Positions 7,238 to 9,037 of a DNA stretch of 9,037 bases are shown here, one piece after another (position 1 is the stretch's first letter; the number at the start of each line of letters is the position of its first letter). Location of the stretch: the NCBI GenBank assembly GCA_964370095.1, contig CAYJHJ010000076.1:1-9037 (forward strand). The letters are read 5' to 3'. The position numbers were made by a program, and so were the translations under genes. The notes below the pieces were generated by a model that did not search any database, was not told the origin of the DNA, and worked only from the letters and a program-made list of their open reading frames with translations. This DNA is from CAYJAZ01 sp964370095. Lineage in GTDB: Bacteria > Desulfobacterota > Desulfovibrionia > Desulfovibrionales > Desulfovibrionaceae.

Positions 7238-7250
7238 TATACAGTGTATA
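7238..7250. promoter_or_regulatory. Second palindrome at the ahbC -10 region
   Basis: TATAC-AGT-GTATA is a perfect 13-base palindrome containing -10-like hexamers for ahbC (TATACA at 7238-7243; TATAAA at 7247-7252). It lies about 47-59 bases before the ATG. A bound protein here would block the promoter, so a repressor site is plausible. It may equally be a chance product of AT-rich promoter DNA. Confidence 0.3.
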
Positions 7251-7296
7251 AAATAAAATAACAAGTAAATTTATTTATATTATAAAAGGACTAAAA

Positions 7297-8490
7297 ATGA
7301 TTGGAATTTCAAAACTTTATTGCGGTCAAGTTGAACCTTCAGATGCCTTGAGATACGGCAGAGAATCAGGAAAACTCCCCTCACACCTTTTACAGTTTTC
7401 AAAGGACAAAAAACCTGTTGTTGTTTGGAATATGACAAAAAGATGTAATCTAAAATGCGTGCACTGCTATGCACATGCAATTGAAGAAGACAAAGGCCTT
7501 GACCCTATCAACACCGATCAAGCTAAAGCAATGATTGATGATTTAGCACAATTTGGCTCACCTGTTATTCTTTTTTCAGGTGGCGAACCACTTATCAGAA
7601 AAGATCTTACTGAACTTGCTTATCATGCCACCTCAAAAGGTATGAGAGCTGTTATTTCAACAAACGGCACACTTATCACAAAAGAAAAAGCTAAAGAATT
7701 CAAAGAAGTAGGATTTTCTTATGTGGGAATTTCACTTGACGGTGGTGAAGAAGTTCATGATAAATTCCGTGGAGTGAAAGGATCTTTCAAAAAGGCTTTG
7801 GAAGGCGTTCAAAATGCTATGGCTGAAGGTATAAAAGTTGGTGCTCGTTTCACAATTAACAATCAAAACTATAAAGAAATCCCTAAAATATTTCAAATTC
7901 TCAAAGACTATGAAATCCCACGTGCTTGCTTTTATCATTTAGTGTATGCCGGGCGTGGTTCTGAAATGGTAAAAGAAGATTTAACTCATGAGCAAACCCG
8001 CGAAGTTGTTAATCTTATTATGGATGAAACCCGAGCTCTTCATGAAGCAGGAACTCCAAAAGAAATACTCACTGTTGACAACCATGCAGACGGTCCTCTT
8101 GTGTATCTTAGATTATTAAAAGAAGATCCTAAAAGAGCACAAGAAGTTTTAGAGCTTTTGCAATACAATGAAGGAAACTCTTCAGGCCGTGGAATTGGCT
8201 GTATTTCATGGGATGGTTCTGTTCATGCCGATCAATTTTTGCGTCATATCACTTTTGGTAATGTGCTTGAAAGACCTTTTTCTGAAATTTGGACTGATCC
8301 TAATATCGAACTTCTTCATAAATTCAAAGATAAACGCCCACACCTGAAAGGTAGATGCCAGCGTTGCCGCTTTTTAAATATCTGTGCAGGTAACTTTAGA
8401 CATCGTGCTGAAGCTGTTTATAATGACATTTGGGCTGACGACCCTGCTTGCTTCCTTACTGATGAAGAAATCACAGGCGAAATGCTCTAA
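7297..8490 (+). CDS. ahbC: Radical SAM enzyme AhbC, 12,18-didecarboxysiroheme deacetylase
   Basis: This 397-residue radical SAM/SPASM protein matches AhbC of the alternative heme route used by sulfate reducers and many archaea. AhbC removes the acetate side chains of 12,18-didecarboxysiroheme to give Fe-coproporphyrin III. The opening MIGISKLYCG and SDALRYGR are typical of AhbC as I recall it, as is VVWNMTKRCNLKCVHCYA; AhbD has a different start. The radical SAM cluster cysteines are Cys50, Cys54 and Cys57, and GGEP (95-98) contacts SAM. The C-terminal part has Cys302, Cys354, Cys357, Cys363 and Cys385, a SPASM-like set for an auxiliary Fe-S cluster. The start is fixed by AGGA (7287-7290) six bases before the ATG. 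It stands alone, without ahbA, ahbB or ahbD nearby, between miaA and an HxlR regulator. Another porphyrin-directed radical SAM enzyme is the main alternative. Confidence 0.87.
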   Translation: MIGISKLYCGQVEPSDALRYGRESGKLPSHLLQFSKDKKPVVVWNMTKRCNLKCVHCYAHAIEEDKGLDPINTDQAKAMIDDLAQFGSPVILFSGGEPLIRKDLTELAYHATSKGMRAVISTNGTLITKEKAKEFKEVGFSYVGISLDGGEEVHDKFRGVKGSFKKALEGVQNAMAEGIKVGARFTINNQNYKEIPKIFQILKDYEIPRACFYHLVYAGRGSEMVKEDLTHEQTREVVNLIMDETRALHEAGTPKEILTVDNHADGPLVYLRLLKEDPKRAQEVLELLQYNEGNSSGRGIGCISWDGSVHADQFLRHITFGNVLERPFSEIWTDPNIELLHKFKDKRPHLKGRCQRCRFLNICAGNFRHRAEAVYNDIWADDPACFLTDEEITGEML

Positions 8491-8514
8491 ATTATATAAA
8501 TATTGTATATAGCA

Positions 8515-8558
8515 AAAAAACTGCAAAACATTATTTTTTTAGTGTTTTGCAGTTTTTT
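8515..8558. terminator. Strong bidirectional intrinsic terminator
   Basis: A 16-bp perfect inverted repeat, with arms at 8515-8530 and 8543-8558 and core CTGCAAAACA / TGTTTTGCAG, has a 12-base T-rich loop and is flanked by runs of A on the left and T on the right. In either direction the stem ends in a T-run. It sits between the ahbC stop (8490) and the hxlR-type stop (8561), exactly where convergent genes share a terminator. Confidence 0.92.
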
Positions 8559-8560
8559 GT

Positions 8561-8911
8561 TTAAATATTTTCTTTTTTTATAGGTGAAAGCTGTTTAATA
8601 TAATGCCCTGCCCAAATTTCAAGTTGATTTAATACAGGTTGAAACTCTTGACCTACTTTAGTCAATGAATATTCAACTCTCGGAGGTACTTGATTGTATT
8701 CTTTACGTAAAACAAGCCCCTCTTCTTCTAAAAATTTTAATTGTCTTGATAATGTTGTGTGCGTCATTCCTTCAGGCATTTGTCTAAGCAATTCGTTGAA
8801 GCGTATGCTTTTTTCAGACAGCAAATAAAGTAAATAAATTGACCATTTACCGCTTAAAAGTTTTTGTGAAGTAACAAAGGGACATAAGCCAAACAAATCT
8901 TTTTTTTCCAT
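8561..8911 (-). CDS. HxlR-family winged-helix transcriptional regulator
   Basis: This 116-residue protein is a complete HxlR (DUF24) winged-helix DNA-binding protein, which acts as a dimer on operators close to its own gene. Family hallmarks appear in order: Cys10-Pro11 near the N-terminus, LLSGKW (18-23), RFNEL (37-41), the recognition region around TLSRQLKFLEEEGLVLRK (53-70), PPRVEYSLTKVG (76-87) for the wing, and a C-terminal dimer helix with Trp100. Cys10 is the residue that senses electrophiles or oxidants in well-studied members such as YodB and HypR; whether it does so here is inference. AAAGGA seven bases before the ATG supports this start. It converges on ahbC but is insulated by the terminator. 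Family members usually control a divergent neighbour, which here would lie just beyond the right edge. Confidence 0.92.
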   Translation of the reverse strand: MEKKDLFGLCPFVTSQKLLSGKWSIYLLYLLSEKSIRFNELLRQMPEGMTHTTLSRQLKFLEEEGLVLRKEYNQVPPRVEYSLTKVGQEFQPVLNQLEIWAGHYIKQLSPIKKENI

Positions 8912-8963
8912 TTCCTTATCCTTTAAATATTATTAAAAATAGTAGTATCATTAAAGAGCGTAC

Positions 8964-8992
8964 TTGCGCTTTTATTCATAAGATAGTATAAG
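8964..8992 (+). promoter_or_regulatory. Candidate rightward promoter for a gene beyond the window
   Basis: TTGCGC (8964-8969), 17 bases and TATAAG (8987-8992) form a moderate sigma-70 promoter facing right, with a start near 8999. It overlaps the leftward promoter of the HxlR gene. The downstream gene is not in the window. Confidence 0.3.
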
Positions 8993-9011
8993 TTATTTTA
9001 ACTTGTGTAAA
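8983..9011 (-). promoter_or_regulatory. Candidate promoter of the HxlR-family gene
   Basis: On the minus strand TTTACA (9011-9006) is followed 17 bases later by TACTAT (8988-8983); TATACT at 8990-8985 is an alternative -10 with a 15-base spacer. Transcription would start near 8976, about 65 bases before the ATG. The spacer contains the palindrome at 8990-9004. Confidence 0.4.
8990..9004. promoter_or_regulatory. Palindrome between divergent promoters, candidate HxlR operator
   Basis: AAGTTA-TTT-TAACTT is a perfect 15-base palindrome. It lies inside the spacer of the leftward promoter and over the -10/start of the rightward one, so a bound dimer could block both. A shorter palindrome TAAAG-C-CTTTA (9008-9018) lies beside it over the leftward -35. 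The placement fits autoregulation by the HxlR-type protein; the binding itself is inference. Confidence 0.35.
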
Positions 9012-9032
9012 GCCTTTAATAATCATCAAAAA

Positions 9033-9037
9033 AAGGA
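9033..9037 (+). promoter_or_regulatory. Possible ribosome binding site of an off-window gene
   Basis: The window ends in an A-run followed by AAGGA, a good Shine-Dalgarno core. The ahbC start in this window uses the same kind of site (AAAAGGA). A rightward gene would then begin about six to eight bases past the edge, divergent from the HxlR gene. Confidence 0.3.

Noticed and set aside
1..9037. Mobile element, phage remnant, toxin-antitoxin or defence island
   Set aside because: No transposase, integrase, terminal repeats, tRNA attachment site or unfamiliar gene cluster is present, and every sizeable gene belongs to a known housekeeping or regulatory family.

Overview
The window is low-G+C DNA (roughly a third G+C by eye) that looks chromosomal. 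It most resembles a sulfate-reducer-type bacterium of the Desulfovibrionales. The best lineage marker is a complete AhbC-type radical SAM enzyme of the siroheme-to-heme route. An AlaC-like aminotransferase beside homoserine dehydrogenase, and a probable TRAP-transporter small subunit, fit the same picture. The low G+C recalls Lawsonia-like or other host-associated members; this placement is inference. Two runs of ten Ns and one apparent frameshift mark the sequence as a draft assembly.

Layout, left to right. The start of a leftward membrane-protein gene lies at 1-131. A roughly 440-base AT-rich intergenic stretch follows, with a leftward promoter candidate, weak hairpins and a CRP-like half-palindrome. 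Next is the leftward RecD2-type helicase gene (570-2777, with an N gap). A 154-base divergent spacer leads into a rightward block of aminotransferase (alaC-like), homoserine dehydrogenase (hom) and 16S rRNA dimethyltransferase (rsmA), spaced closely enough to be one operon. Leftward miaA (6272-7170) converges on rsmA and is broken by a missing base and an N gap. A 126-base divergent spacer with two palindromes precedes rightward ahbC (7297-8490). A strong bidirectional terminator separates ahbC from a leftward HxlR-family regulator (8561-8911). The right edge looks like a divergent regulatory region, and the last bases resemble the ribosome binding site of a rightward gene just outside the window.

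Functionally this is mostly housekeeping: DNA repair, amino-acid synthesis (alanine; the homoserine branch to threonine and possibly methionine), rRNA and tRNA modification, and heme synthesis. I see no mobile element, CRISPR array, tRNA or rRNA gene, defence system or unfamiliar multi-gene system. The observations most worth following are regulatory: the palindromes in front of ahbC, the HxlR divergent control region at the right edge, and the structured leader in front of the membrane-protein gene. The miaA break is the main sequence-quality question.
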